Numbered from the stretch's first letter, positions 52,197-60,865 are shown. The stretch: DNA of 64,000 nucleotides from Selenomonas sp. AE3005 (GCF_000686945.1 NZ_JMME01000001.1:1-64000); one strand, 5' to 3'. Translations and numbers: made by a program. Notes: generated by a model from the letters alone, not told the origin.

Positions 52197-54071
52197 ATGA
52201 GGATGAAACTGACATTAGCGGAAATATATAGTTTGGCGGCGTTCTTTCCGGGAAACTGCCTGGTCTATAAGCTGGACGGTCAGCAGCTGACACTGCTGGC
52301 CTCCTCAGAAGGCGGTGAGCAGATAGGACCGCGCAGCGGCAAGGAGTTTTTGCAGTATGCCGGTGATTCCTTGATGACCAAGGTTTTTAAAAATGACCGC
52401 CGATTTTTGCTGGAAACCCTTGCCAGGGCCGTAAAGGACGGCAGTGCAGAATGTGTTTACCGCTTTGGCGAGGAGTCACAGGATAGTTTTGTCTGGCTGC
52501 ATACCATCGTCAAGCATATCGGCAAGCTCGATGACTCGCCGGTAGTGGCCCTGACCTTCAGAAATGCCAGTGAGCGCAATGAGGCGCAGCTCGAGCTGTT
52601 GGAGGATATGGATACCATTGTCTACGTTTGTGATGTGGAAACGCAGGAGCTCTTGTACGCCAACCGGGCGGCCATGAATAACAGTCAGCTGCGTGGCAGT
52701 TACAGCGGCCATACCTGCTATAACTACATGTTTGGCAAGAAACATGTCTGTGAGGACTGCCAGCTCAAACGCCTGCAAATGGACGGCAAGCAGGAACTCG
52801 TACGTCATGACAAGGACGGTGACCGCTATCTTAATATCGAGAAAAAGGGTATTTCCTGGTACGGTCATTTTGCCTGCGCCCATTTCATCAACGATGTGAC
52901 GGAGAAAAAGCGCAATGAGCGCATGCTGGCCGTAGAGCGCGAGGCCTCGGCCAAGGCGGCGTTTGTTTCCAATGTAAGCCATGATATGCGCACGCCGCTC
53001 AACGGCATATTGGGCTTTATTGAACTGGCACTCCAAAGCAAGGGCAAAGATGAGCGTGAGGAGTATCTGGAAAAAATCCGGACAACCGGCAAGTTTATGC
53101 TGAATCTCATCAATGAGACGCTGGATTTGAGCAAAATCAGCAGCGGCAAATTGGAGATTGAACCGGAAAACAGCAATATGCAGGAACTGCTGGATACCAT
53201 TATTGTATCCGCTTATGCAAATGCTGAGGTCAAGAAGGTGCAATTCATCACAAAACTTGCCGATATGCACTTTCAGGACGTGTATGTGGACGTTTTGAAA
53301 CTGCAGAAGGTGATATTGAATCTCCTGTCCAATGCCATTAAATACACGCCGGCGGGCGGCAGTGTGACCATGTGTATGGAAGGACCGGCCGATTTTGGCG
53401 CCTATAACTGTCATATCGTTATCAGTGATACCGGTGTCGGGATGGATAAGTCGTTCCTGCCCAAGCTGTTTGAACCTTTCTCCCAGGAACGGACCAGTAT
53501 CACCAGAAAAATCGAGGGTACAGGCTTAGGCATGTCGATTGTCAAGAGCCTTGTTGACCTGATGGGCGGTAAAATCACGGTAGACAGCGAGCGGGGCAAG
53601 GGCACGCGGTTTGACATGTGGTTTTTCCTGCCACCGGGACAGACTAGCGAGGCTGCGGAAGTTCCTGTTGATGGTGAACTTATGCAGCTGGTCAACCGCC
53701 GCATACTGCTGTGCGAGGATAATGAAATCAACCGGGAACTTATGCAAAGCCTGTTGTCCTTTAAGGGGATTGAGGTCATTGCAGCCGGCGACGGCCAGCA
53801 GGGCGTGGCCGCATTTGCTAATTCTCCCGAGGGGAGCATTGACGCTGTGCTGATGGATGTACGTATGCCCATTATGGACGGGCTGGAGGCGGCCAGGGCT
53901 ATCAGAGCCATGAGCCGTGATGACGCCCGGCATGTGCCTATCTTTGCCCTGACGGGTGAAGTTGATGATGAATCGGTGCAAAAGGCAAAGGCTGCCGGCA
54001 TGAATGAGTGCCTGTCCAAACCCGTGGATATTCCCGTGCTGTTGCAGCAGCTGGCGGCAGTTATGACGTGA
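52197..54071 (+). CDS. Hybrid sensor histidine kinase/response regulator (second of two)
   Basis: A 624-aa paralogue of the upstream gene, with the same order: PAS-like region (about 1-230, with a Cys-bearing NYMFGKKHVCEDCQLKRL segment that could bind metal or sense redox), HisKA His in SHDMRTPLNG near 261, HATPase (NLLSNAIKYTP, DTGVGM, GTGLGMSIVKSL) and a receiver with Asp in VLMDVRMP near 553. No membrane segment. The start at 52197 abuts the previous stop; ATG 52203 is also possible. The pair may pass phosphate between them through an unlinked HPt. Confidence 0.92.
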   Translation: MRMKLTLAEIYSLAAFFPGNCLVYKLDGQQLTLLASSEGGEQIGPRSGKEFLQYAGDSLMTKVFKNDRRFLLETLARAVKDGSAECVYRFGEESQDSFVWLHTIVKHIGKLDDSPVVALTFRNASERNEAQLELLEDMDTIVYVCDVETQELLYANRAAMNNSQLRGSYSGHTCYNYMFGKKHVCEDCQLKRLQMDGKQELVRHDKDGDRYLNIEKKGISWYGHFACAHFINDVTEKKRNERMLAVEREASAKAAFVSNVSHDMRTPLNGILGFIELALQSKGKDEREEYLEKIRTTGKFMLNLINETLDLSKISSGKLEIEPENSNMQELLDTIIVSAYANAEVKKVQFITKLADMHFQDVYVDVLKLQKVILNLLSNAIKYTPAGGSVTMCMEGPADFGAYNCHIVISDTGVGMDKSFLPKLFEPFSQERTSITRKIEGTGLGMSIVKSLVDLMGGKITVDSERGKGTRFDMWFFLPPGQTSEAAEVPVDGELMQLVNRRILLCEDNEINRELMQSLLSFKGIEVIAAGDGQQGVAAFANSPEGSIDAVLMDVRMPIMDGLEAARAIRAMSRDDARHVPIFALTGEVDDESVQKAKAAGMNECLSKPVDIPVLLQQLAAVMT

Positions 54072-54114
54072 GAAGGCTTATATTGATGGTATGCAGGAGA
54101 TGAACTTACAGTAA

Positions 54115-54507
54115 ATGATGGCGTGTTTTTATGTTTTTATCGGCGGCGGCCTGGGGGCGGTGTGCCGATATGGAATTACGACTTTGGTGGGAACCTGCGG
54201 CGGTATGTTATTTCCGATGGCCACCTTGGCGGTAAATGGGGTGAGTTGTTTTTTTATGGGGCTTATTATGGGGCTGCTTTTGCCACTGGCCAAGTCCCTG
54301 CATTTAATTCCTGAATCTCTGCGGCTGTTGCTTACCGTGGGCTTTTTGGGCGGTTTTTCCACCTTGTCTGCCGTGTCCCTGGAAACGCTGATGTTAATCA
54401 AGAACGGCAGCAGCCTGCTGGCGGCGGTAAATATTCTGAGCACGATGGTGGTGGCTATGATAACGGTCTGGGCCGGCTGGCAGCTGGCCTGGCTGTGTCA
54501 GCGCTGA
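54115..54507 (+). CDS. crcB: CrcB/Fluc-like fluoride channel, divergent
   Basis: A 130-aa protein with four membrane segments and the CrcB pattern GGGLGAVCRYG, TLAVNGVSCFFMG and GFLGGFSTLSAVSLE. CrcB proteins export fluoride as dual-topology dimers. The phenylalanine box of classical Fluc channels (TTFSTF) is here STLSAV, losing both Phe residues, while the Asn of TLAVN is kept. No second crcB gene and no fluoride riboswitch is seen nearby. Fluoride transport is therefore doubtful. Confidence 0.7.
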   Translation: MMACFYVFIGGGLGAVCRYGITTLVGTCGGMLFPMATLAVNGVSCFFMGLIMGLLLPLAKSLHLIPESLRLLLTVGFLGGFSTLSAVSLETLMLIKNGSSLLAAVNILSTMVVAMITVWAGWQLAWLCQR

Positions 54508-54590
54508 GCACTGCTGCTGGCAGGGATTTAAAGAGATATATAGAAGATATTAAAGATACTACATGTTACTTTTTATAAATGGGGGATTAG

Positions 54591-55403
54591 ATGACTCTGG
54601 ATTCCAGTACGGAGGTTGTAGCGATACTTTACGATATCGAAAACGCTCCGTTTGAAATGTTGGACTACACTTTAAGCAAGGCACGGCGTTACCAGCCCTG
54701 CCGGACGATTGTCATTTCCGATTGGGAGGCACGGCCGGAACAGAAACGCTGGGAAAAACTCATGCGGCGGCCGGGCTTTACTTTCCGGCAGATAAGCCGT
54801 ACTTATCAGGGAAAAAACTCGCTGGATTCGGCTTTATACGATTCGGCCAAACTCCTGTATGATGATGGTGTGCGGCGGTTCTTTATCATTACCACGGACT
54901 CGGATTTTGTCAGGATTGCGGAATATCTGAACTCCGGCACGCCATCGTATATCATCGGTGTGGGGACTAAGCAGGCCAGTGAAACCCTGCGCAATGCCTA
55001 CGATGAGTTCTTGGTTTATCCGCCGGAGGAAAAAAAGCCTGCCAGCAGGAAAAAGACCACGGCGGCGCCGGAAACCGAAAGTAAACAGGCTAAAGCTGCA
55101 GAGCCGGCTCCGGCTGCGAAAAAGACCAAGACAGCCAGGACGACCAAGGCAGCGAAAACAACCAAAACAACCAAAACAACTAAAACAACTAAGACAACTA
55201 AAACGGCCAAAGCTGCGGCTGCGGTACAGGCTCCAAAGTCCGCAGGTCAGACGGCGGCTTTAACCGCTGGCACGCTGACGGTCAACCTGCCCCGTACCCT
55301 GCGTGAATCCTTGCAGGCACGGCAGGAGGCTGAGGGAGTTTCCCTGGACGAACTTGTTACTTATTTACTGATGCGCGGGATGGCCCGCTGGGTGGAGGAC
55401 TGA
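54591..55403 (+). CDS. NYN-domain protein with Lys/Thr-rich linker and ribbon-helix-helix C-terminus
   Basis: A 270-aa fusion. Residues 1-145 are a NYN/PIN-like ribonuclease domain (LabA-like), with acidic residues in LYDIENA, NSLDSALYD and TTDSDF at the expected metal-binding places. About 150-220 is a disordered Lys/Thr/Ala tail with KTT repeats coded by a 9-bp repeat at about 55156-55205. About 225-270 looks like a ribbon-helix-helix DNA-binding domain (LTVNLPRTLRESLQAR then SLDELVTYLLMRGM). RNA and DNA binding in one chain is inferred. A DUF3783 gene follows 4 bases later. Confidence 0.78.
   Translation: MTLDSSTEVVAILYDIENAPFEMLDYTLSKARRYQPCRTIVISDWEARPEQKRWEKLMRRPGFTFRQISRTYQGKNSLDSALYDSAKLLYDDGVRRFFIITTDSDFVRIAEYLNSGTPSYIIGVGTKQASETLRNAYDEFLVYPPEEKKPASRKKTTAAPETESKQAKAAEPAPAAKKTKTARTTKAAKTTKTTKTTKTTKTTKTAKAAAAVQAPKSAGQTAALTAGTLTVNLPRTLRESLQARQEAEGVSLDELVTYLLMRGMARWVED
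55156..55205 (+). repeat. 9-bp in-frame repeat coding KTT
   Basis: About five units of AAAACAACC or AAAACAACT in tandem inside the NYN-RHH gene. Because the unit is 9 bp, slippage would change the linker length without breaking the frame. Confidence 0.8.
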
Positions 55404-55407
55404 GTTA

Positions 55408-55794
55408 ATGAAAAGGCAGGAACAGGTATTATTCTATCAATTTCGTGATGAAGAAACACTTACAGCAGCCTGCAAGACTTTGCATAAGCTCGGGATAGCC
55501 ACGAAAATTCTGCCCGCGGAGGCCTGGCGCGAGAAGGTAGGATACCTGCTGGGCGCGAAAGGTTACCAGCCGGCAAAGGTGAAGGACGATGACAACTTTG
55601 TCTTTCCGCATGAGGTCATGGTACTGCAAAATATCCGCAATAAACGGCTGGACGAAGTGCTGCAGGCCTTGCAAAACGCCGGCTTGCCGCATGTGCGGTT
55701 CAAAGCGGTCGTGACGCCGTTTAATATATTGTGGACGTTGCGGCGTTTGTGCGAAACAATGCAGAAGGAACACGGGGCCTTGACTAAGGAGTAA
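55408..55794 (+). CDS. DUF3783-like protein
   Basis: A 128-aa soluble protein. The C-terminal half (PHEVMVLQNI, LDEVLQALQNAGLPHVRFKAVVTPFNILWTLRRLCETMQKEH) matches the pattern of DUF3783, whose function is unknown. It starts 4 bases after the NYN-RHH gene with a weak site, so the two are probably translated from one mRNA. Confidence 0.65.
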   Translation: MKRQEQVLFYQFRDEETLTAACKTLHKLGIATKILPAEAWREKVGYLLGAKGYQPAKVKDDDNFVFPHEVMVLQNIRNKRLDEVLQALQNAGLPHVRFKAVVTPFNILWTLRRLCETMQKEHGALTKE

Positions 55795-55819
55795 AAATTT
55801 ACGACGCTGCTTGACAGGC

Positions 55820-55864
55820 TGACAGGTCAGAATATTGACCGGTCAGTCTGCTTTTGACATGTCA
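55820..55864 (+). promoter_or_regulatory. Cluster of three TGACnnGTCA palindromes
   Basis: TGACAGGTCA (55820), TGACCGGTCA (55836) and TGACATGTCA (55855) stand within 45 bases in an intergenic region. The third overlaps the -35 box of the promoter below. This layout looks like an operator region for a dimeric regulator. The same 10-bp palindrome is unusually common in the window. Confidence 0.5.
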
Positions 55865-55882
55865 ATATAAAAACCGTATACT
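55854..55882 (+). promoter_or_regulatory. Promoter of the coiled-coil protein gene
   Basis: TTGACA (55854-55859), 17 bases, TATACT (55877-55882), about 47 bases before ATG 55929. Confidence 0.8.
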
Positions 55883-55928
55883 ATCATATAGTTGATACCT
55901 GAGCATACAATGAAAGTGGAGATTTTTA

Positions 55929-56744
55929 ATGAAACAAGATGATTTGGATAAGACGCAGTTAATGCGCCCTGTTGATGATAGTGAACGGATTTTTGATACC
56001 AGACCTTTGCCACGGATAGAGGCAGATGATGAGCAGGCGACGGACAGACAGCGCAGAGTCCGGGAATTGCCGCCGGAAGAGCTGCCGCCGCGCCAGGAAG
56101 AACCGCGTCCGCACAAGAGCTTTTTGACTGCTGGCCGCAAACGCGGTCTGCTCCTGGGCGCAGGCTTTGCCGCTGCCCTGGCCATCGGTTTTATGATAGC
56201 CGGTTACACGCAGGAACAGTCGGCGGAGCGGCAAAATCAGCAAAAGCTGGAACAACAGATGATGAAGGACCGCGAGCAAAAGCTGGCCAGCCAGGAGGCC
56301 GATTTAAAGGCGCAGCGTGAGGTGCTGGAGAAACAAAAACAGGAGCTGCAGGCCCGGGAACGGGAACTGGAGGAAAAATCCAGCCGGGCCAAAGGCCGTA
56401 ACGAGGCTATAATGGACAGCGCGCCCGGCTCAACCCTGGGTAAACTTGTGGACAAGGTAACAGGCAAAGAGGCCAAGCGTGAGGAACAGGTCAAGGAAAA
56501 CAAGAGTATCAGCGCCCAGGCCGACAGCGATGTGGCCAAGTTAAAGCAGTCCATTGCTGAGGCACAGACCATGCTTGATGATGTGGACGCCAAGCTCGAT
56601 ACGGTGGCCGAAATGAAACAGGAGGCCGGCAAAATCAAAGCCAAGGCCGAAAGCGCTTATGCTGAGAACAAGGATATTATCGATAAGGCTGTATATTATG
56701 CCCGGACAGGTGCAGATTACCTGTCCCAATGGTTCACGCAATAA
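55929..56744 (+). CDS. Single-pass membrane protein with coiled coil, unknown function
   Basis: A 271-aa protein. The N-terminal 60 residues are charged and Pro/Glu-rich. One membrane segment lies at about 75-95 (GLLLGAGFAAALAIGFMIAG). A long coiled coil follows at about 98-160 (QKLEQQMMKDREQKLASQ...), then a second helical region (about 200-255). The topology suggests a cytoplasmic N-terminus and an extracytoplasmic coiled coil. I do not recognise the family. It has its own promoter with palindromic repeats and precedes an ABC transporter operon. Confidence 0.7.
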   Translation: MKQDDLDKTQLMRPVDDSERIFDTRPLPRIEADDEQATDRQRRVRELPPEELPPRQEEPRPHKSFLTAGRKRGLLLGAGFAAALAIGFMIAGYTQEQSAERQNQQKLEQQMMKDREQKLASQEADLKAQREVLEKQKQELQARERELEEKSSRAKGRNEAIMDSAPGSTLGKLVDKVTGKEAKREEQVKENKSISAQADSDVAKLKQSIAEAQTMLDDVDAKLDTVAEMKQEAGKIKAKAESAYAENKDIIDKAVYYARTGADYLSQWFTQ

Positions 56745-56772
56745 AATAAATACATGAGGGGAGTAGATAAAG

Positions 56773-57711
56773 GTGAAAAAATATGCACTGTTACTGATGG
56801 CCGTAGTGCTGATGGGATTGGCGGCCGGCTGCGGCCCCCAGCAGGAGGCCAAGAAGGATTTGCAGCCGCTGAACATCGGCCTGATGCCGGATACGGATTC
56901 CCTGCCGTTTATCGTAGCTCAGGAAAAGGGCTACTTTAAGGAAGAAGGGCTGGAAGTCAACATTCAGCAGTACAAGAGTGCTATGGACAGGGATTCAGCC
57001 TTGCAGAGCGGCAATCTGGACGGGGCTGTCTCGGACATGCTGGCCGTGGCTTTTGCCAAGGACGGCGGCTTTAATGTGAAGGTGACGTCGTTTACAGACG
57101 GCAGCTATAAACTGATTGCCGGTGCCCAGTCCAGTGCTACGAAGATGGCTGACCTGAAGGGGCAGGACGTGGCCGTTTCCCGTAATACGATTATCGAGTA
57201 TGTTACGGACCAGATTCTGCAGAAGGAAAATCTGGGCGAGGATACCATCAATAAGGTGATTATTCCGCAGATTCCCACGCGCCTGGAAATGCTGCAGAAT
57301 GGCAAGCTGGGAGCAGCTACGCTGCCGGAACCCATGGCCAGCATTGCCGTTCATAATGGCTGCAAGTATGTGACCGGCTCTGACGAGCTGGGTATCAATC
57401 CCGGTGTTATCATGTTTACGGCCAAGACTGCCAATGACCGCCGGGCCGAACTGGCTGCCATGTACCGCGCCTATAACAAGGCAGTGGATTATCTCAACAA
57501 TACCCCGCGGGAAGAATATATCGACATGCTGGTGGAGAAGGCGTCTTTCCCTCCCACGGCCAAAGCAGCTCTGAAACTGCCGGAGTATCATCATGCCGCC
57601 CTGCCGAAGGAAAGCGATGTGGTGGATTGCGTGAAATGGCTGCAGAGCAAGGGGCTTATCAAGAAGAATTATACTTACGCCGATTTTGTGGTCGATGTGC
57701 TGGGCAAGTAA
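56773..57711 (+). CDS. ABC transporter substrate-binding lipoprotein (SsuA/NMT1-like)
   Basis: A 312-aa periplasmic-type binding protein. The signal peptide ends in a lipobox LAAGC near residue 19, so it is membrane-anchored by lipid. The mature part, NIGLMPDTDSLPFIVAQEKGYFKEEGLEVNIQ, is typical of the NMT1/SsuA/TauA group, which binds sulfonates, taurine, nitrate or pyrimidine precursors. The ligand is unknown. The start is GTG. The ATPase gene follows after one base. Confidence 0.88.
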   Translation: MKKYALLLMAVVLMGLAAGCGPQQEAKKDLQPLNIGLMPDTDSLPFIVAQEKGYFKEEGLEVNIQQYKSAMDRDSALQSGNLDGAVSDMLAVAFAKDGGFNVKVTSFTDGSYKLIAGAQSSATKMADLKGQDVAVSRNTIIEYVTDQILQKENLGEDTINKVIIPQIPTRLEMLQNGKLGAATLPEPMASIAVHNGCKYVTGSDELGINPGVIMFTAKTANDRRAELAAMYRAYNKAVDYLNNTPREEYIDMLVEKASFPPTAKAALKLPEYHHAALPKESDVVDCVKWLQSKGLIKKNYTYADFVVDVLGK

Positions 57712-57712
57712 T

Positions 57713-58468
57713 ATGATTGAAGTAGATAATTTAACTGTTGCCTATACCGGACTAAAACAACAAAATACTGCATTGCAAAATGTAAGCCTGACCGTTCCGC
57801 AAGGAACGGTCTGCGCTGTAATAGGGCCTTCCGGCTGTGGCAAGTCCACCTTGCTGAAGGTCGTGGCCGGGCTGATTAAGGATTATAAGGGCGAAGTACG
57901 CATAAATGGCGGCGCGGTAAGCCCCAAGAAACTGCGTATTGGCTTTATGCCGCAAAATTACGGCCTGCTGCCCTGGCAGACAGTAGCTGATAATATACGC
58001 CTGGCCAGCACGATAAAAGACGGCTGGACGGAGGCCAAGGCGGCTAAAATGGCAGCCTTGTGCCAAAAGCTCGGTCTGGAAGATTTGCTGGCGCGTTATC
58101 CGCAGGAACTCAGCGGCGGCCAGCAGCAGAGGGTGAGCCTGGCCCGGGTGTTTTTACTTGAACCGGACATTCTGCTGATGGACGAGCCGTTTTCTGCCCT
58201 GGACGCCATTACCCGTGAGGAAATGCAGGACGTTTTCCGCGATTTATGGGAGGCCGCCGGGATTACGACCATACTGGTCACCCACTATGTGGAGGAGGCG
58301 TTATATCTCGGCCAGCAGATTGTCCTGATGTCAGCCAATCCCGGGACTGTGGCCGAGGTTATGGAGAATAAATGGCAGGGCAGCCGCAGCTGGAAGTCCA
58401 GCCAGGAGTTCTTTGTCAAGGGGCAGGAGCTGCGCAGCAAAATTAAAGCAATGGGGGCAGGGGCATGA
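57713..58468 (+). CDS. ABC transporter ATP-binding protein (SsuB/TauB-like)
   Basis: A 251-aa ATPase. Walker A is GPSGCGKST (about 39-47), the signature is LSGGQQQRVSLARVF, and Walker B is LLMDEPFSALD. The FMPQNYGLLPWQTVADNI Q-loop region is typical of the SsuB/TauB/ThiZ group. ATG 57713 lies 1 base after the binding-protein stop; a longer frame starts inside that gene. It overlaps the permease start by 4 bases (ATGA). Confidence 0.94.
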   Translation: MIEVDNLTVAYTGLKQQNTALQNVSLTVPQGTVCAVIGPSGCGKSTLLKVVAGLIKDYKGEVRINGGAVSPKKLRIGFMPQNYGLLPWQTVADNIRLASTIKDGWTEAKAAKMAALCQKLGLEDLLARYPQELSGGQQQRVSLARVFLLEPDILLMDEPFSALDAITREEMQDVFRDLWEAAGITTILVTHYVEEALYLGQQIVLMSANPGTVAEVMENKWQGSRSWKSSQEFFVKGQELRSKIKAMGAGA

Positions 58469-59214
58469 GAAAAGGAAAAATCGTTCTGCGCGCCTATCTG
58501 CTTGGGATGGTCTTTTTGCTGATTGCCTGGCAGATAGCGGCTAGTATTGCCCAGCTGCCCATTATTCCCGAACCGTATAATGTGTTTGTACGGCTGGGCG
58601 AAATTTTTGCAGATAAAATCGCTGTTCATGCGGTGTACAGCCTGTGGCGTATCATAGCTGGCATTATGCTGGCTGTGCTTATCGGGTATCCGCTGGGCAT
58701 TATCATGGGGTATTTTGCCCGGGCTGACAGGTATCTGGCACCCGTGGTTTACCTGACCTATCCCATTCCGAAAATCGCCCTGCTGCCGATTTTAATGTTG
58801 CTGGCAGGTATTGGCGAGCTGTCAAAAATCATCATGATTTTCCTGATTGTCGTCTTTCAGATTATTGTGGCACTCCGCGATGGCATACGCGCGATTCCGG
58901 CCGAAACCTACTACCCGTTGTATTCCCTGGGCGCCGGTTTCCGGCAGGTGTGCCGCTATATTCTCGTGCCGGCAGTTATGCCCAATTTCATTACGGCTAT
59001 ACGGGTGGCTATGGCTACCGCTGTTTCCGTGCTGTTTTTTACAGAAACCTTCGGCACGCAGTATGGCATGGGCTATTTCATTATGGACGCCTGGCTGCGC
59101 GTAAACTATCTGGAAATGTACACGGGAATTGTGATTTTGAGTTTTATGGGCCTGCTGCTCTTTGGCCTGTTGGACGTAATTGAGCAAAAAGTTTGCCGCT
59201 GGCAGATGAAGTGA
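58465..59214 (+). CDS. ABC transporter permease (SsuC/TauC-like)
   Basis: A 249-aa membrane protein with six hydrophobic segments. The permease-ATPase contact loop is SLGAGFRQVCRYILVPAVMPNFITAIR near residue 152-178, and AEPYNVFVRLG-like PEPYNVFVRLGE is near the N-terminus. It completes a three-gene importer with the two genes upstream. The peptidase gene follows after 7 bases and may be co-transcribed. Confidence 0.93.
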   Translation: MRKGKIVLRAYLLGMVFLLIAWQIAASIAQLPIIPEPYNVFVRLGEIFADKIAVHAVYSLWRIIAGIMLAVLIGYPLGIIMGYFARADRYLAPVVYLTYPIPKIALLPILMLLAGIGELSKIIMIFLIVVFQIIVALRDGIRAIPAETYYPLYSLGAGFRQVCRYILVPAVMPNFITAIRVAMATAVSVLFFTETFGTQYGMGYFIMDAWLRVNYLEMYTGIVILSFMGLLLFGLLDVIEQKVCRWQMK

Positions 59215-59221
59215 GGTAAAG

Positions 59222-60844
59222 ATGAAAAAGCTGCTGTTGCTGTTATGCATTATGATATTTATGGCCGGAGCTCTCCTATGGGGAGTTTCTGACGGCGGCG
59301 TACTGGCAGAAAAACTAGGCCTGGCCAGGGGCAATGGGGATATTACCGTAGCGGCCTATGGGCAGGTGCCTGTGGATACAAGGCAGGATGTAGAAAAAGC
59401 GGCAAAAGGGTTTGCCGCTTTTTGTGAAAACAATTTGGCCGTTAAGCTGAACCGCGATGTGCGCGTTTTAGTGGCACCTGACCGCAATAGTTACCAGGCC
59501 CTGCTGGTGAAGGAAATGGAAATGACCGAGGCTGAGGCGAAAAACAAAGCCCAGTACACCAGCGGTCAGGCCAGCGGCCAAAAGGGGCTCTGTGTCATCA
59601 ATGGCGATAAGGACGGCCTGAAGGAAAGTGATGACCGTCTGGGGACAACCGCCCACGAATTGTTTCATCAGCTGCAGTATCAGCTGAGCGACGGCCATAA
59701 TGGTTATGAGCAGGGTCTGTTCTGGCTCGAAGAAGGCTCGGCTGATTACATGGGGGCGCAGGTGGCGGCCGCCGTGGGTGGCAGGTCTGTGGAAAAATGG
59801 TTTTTGGACGCCAAATTTACGGTGCAGAACTCCCGTAAAGTCGCGGATATTATGGCCTTGCAGCATACGACAGAGGCGCAGCGCAGCGAACTGATGAACA
59901 ACCGCGTCAACTCGTATGGCCTGGCAGATTTAATGACCTGGTTTCTGGTGAAAAATTATGCTGCCGGACAGGAAAATGCCAAGCTGCTGGAATATTACCG
60001 CCGCTTAGGACAGGGGGAACGGGCTGAAGAATCCCTGCAGAATACCTTTGGTGTATCACTGGACGCTTTTCTTACCGCGTTTGTGGATTGGTGGCAAAAG
60101 GAACAGCATAAGACCGCATTTAATTTCCAGGGCCATGGCAATGTCCGGCCGGCCGTGGTTGAGCAATTGCAGGCCCAGGTAAATGCCGCGCAGGCATGGC
60201 TTGCCAGACATTGGGGGCGGCGTCTGACGGGCGAATACGATATCATCGTCGCTGCCAATCAGGAGGATTTGGCCAAGGTGGCAGAAGAACATTGCCGTAT
60301 TTCTCCGGAACGCGCCCGGCAGCTGGCTGCCGGCAGTGTCTGGGTGGAGAATAACAGCACGCTGATAGTCAACGGCGAACGCATTGCCGACCAGCGGCAA
60401 TGTATCTTTGTGGGCGGCGTGATGATGGCCCGCATGCTGGAAGTTCAGGAACTTGGGGCAGAGCCCTGCGGCGTGGAATGGCTTATGCGCGGCATTGGCT
60501 ATGTCGTCGGCGTAGGCCGCCTGTGTGATAACGGCTATGGCCGGCTGACCGACTACCAGCGAACCTGGCGCACGGAGCTGCGCAAGAAAACACCGCTGCC
60601 GTCTTTGGACAAAATGATGTGGCAGGAATCCATGGAGGAAATAACCGGGCAATACAATCATGATGATGTTGCCAAGTTATGCGAGTACGCGACGGCAGAG
60701 CTCGTGCGGCGTTATGGCTGGGGCAGCCTGCAGAACTGGCTGCTCGCGGCCAGACAGACTGGTGATGGCCGGCAGGCCTTTACGCAGGTATTTGGCATAA
60801 CCGCCACGGATTTTGCCGCGCAGATACAAATGTTGATTTATTGA
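59222..60844 (+). CDS. Exported metallopeptidase-like protein with internal duplication
   Basis: A 540-aa protein with an N-terminal signal or anchor (about 1-25). Zinc peptidase motif HELFH near 145-149, followed by EEGSADY with the third ligand Glu near 170, as in gluzincin (peptidase MA-like) enzymes. Residues about 310-540 resemble a degenerate copy of residues about 55-300: EYDIIVAANQEDL matches DVRVLVAPDRNSY, and RRYGWGSLQNWLLAARQ..FGITATDFAAQI matches NSYGLADLMTWFLVKNY..FGVSLDAFLTAF. The second copy lacks HExxH. Strong GAGGTAAAG site. It likely acts outside the membrane. Confidence 0.8.
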   Translation: MKKLLLLLCIMIFMAGALLWGVSDGGVLAEKLGLARGNGDITVAAYGQVPVDTRQDVEKAAKGFAAFCENNLAVKLNRDVRVLVAPDRNSYQALLVKEMEMTEAEAKNKAQYTSGQASGQKGLCVINGDKDGLKESDDRLGTTAHELFHQLQYQLSDGHNGYEQGLFWLEEGSADYMGAQVAAAVGGRSVEKWFLDAKFTVQNSRKVADIMALQHTTEAQRSELMNNRVNSYGLADLMTWFLVKNYAAGQENAKLLEYYRRLGQGERAEESLQNTFGVSLDAFLTAFVDWWQKEQHKTAFNFQGHGNVRPAVVEQLQAQVNAAQAWLARHWGRRLTGEYDIIVAANQEDLAKVAEEHCRISPERARQLAAGSVWVENNSTLIVNGERIADQRQCIFVGGVMMARMLEVQELGAEPCGVEWLMRGIGYVVGVGRLCDNGYGRLTDYQRTWRTELRKKTPLPSLDKMMWQESMEEITGQYNHDDVAKLCEYATAELVRRYGWGSLQNWLLAARQTGDGRQAFTQVFGITATDFAAQIQMLIY

Positions 60845-60865
60845 GCAGGAGGACAGGGGAGTAAT

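Noticed and set aside
54072-54114. Fluoride riboswitch before crcB
   Set aside because: The gap is only 43 bases and shows no crcB-motif sequence.
55156-55205. CRISPR-like repeat
   Set aside because: The units are 9 bp, contiguous and in frame with coding sequence; there are no spacers. No CRISPR array was seen anywhere in the window.
55016-55210. Minus-strand ORF rich in Val and Leu opposite the KTT repeats
   Set aside because: A shadow of the 9-bp repeat; it looks like a membrane segment only by composition.
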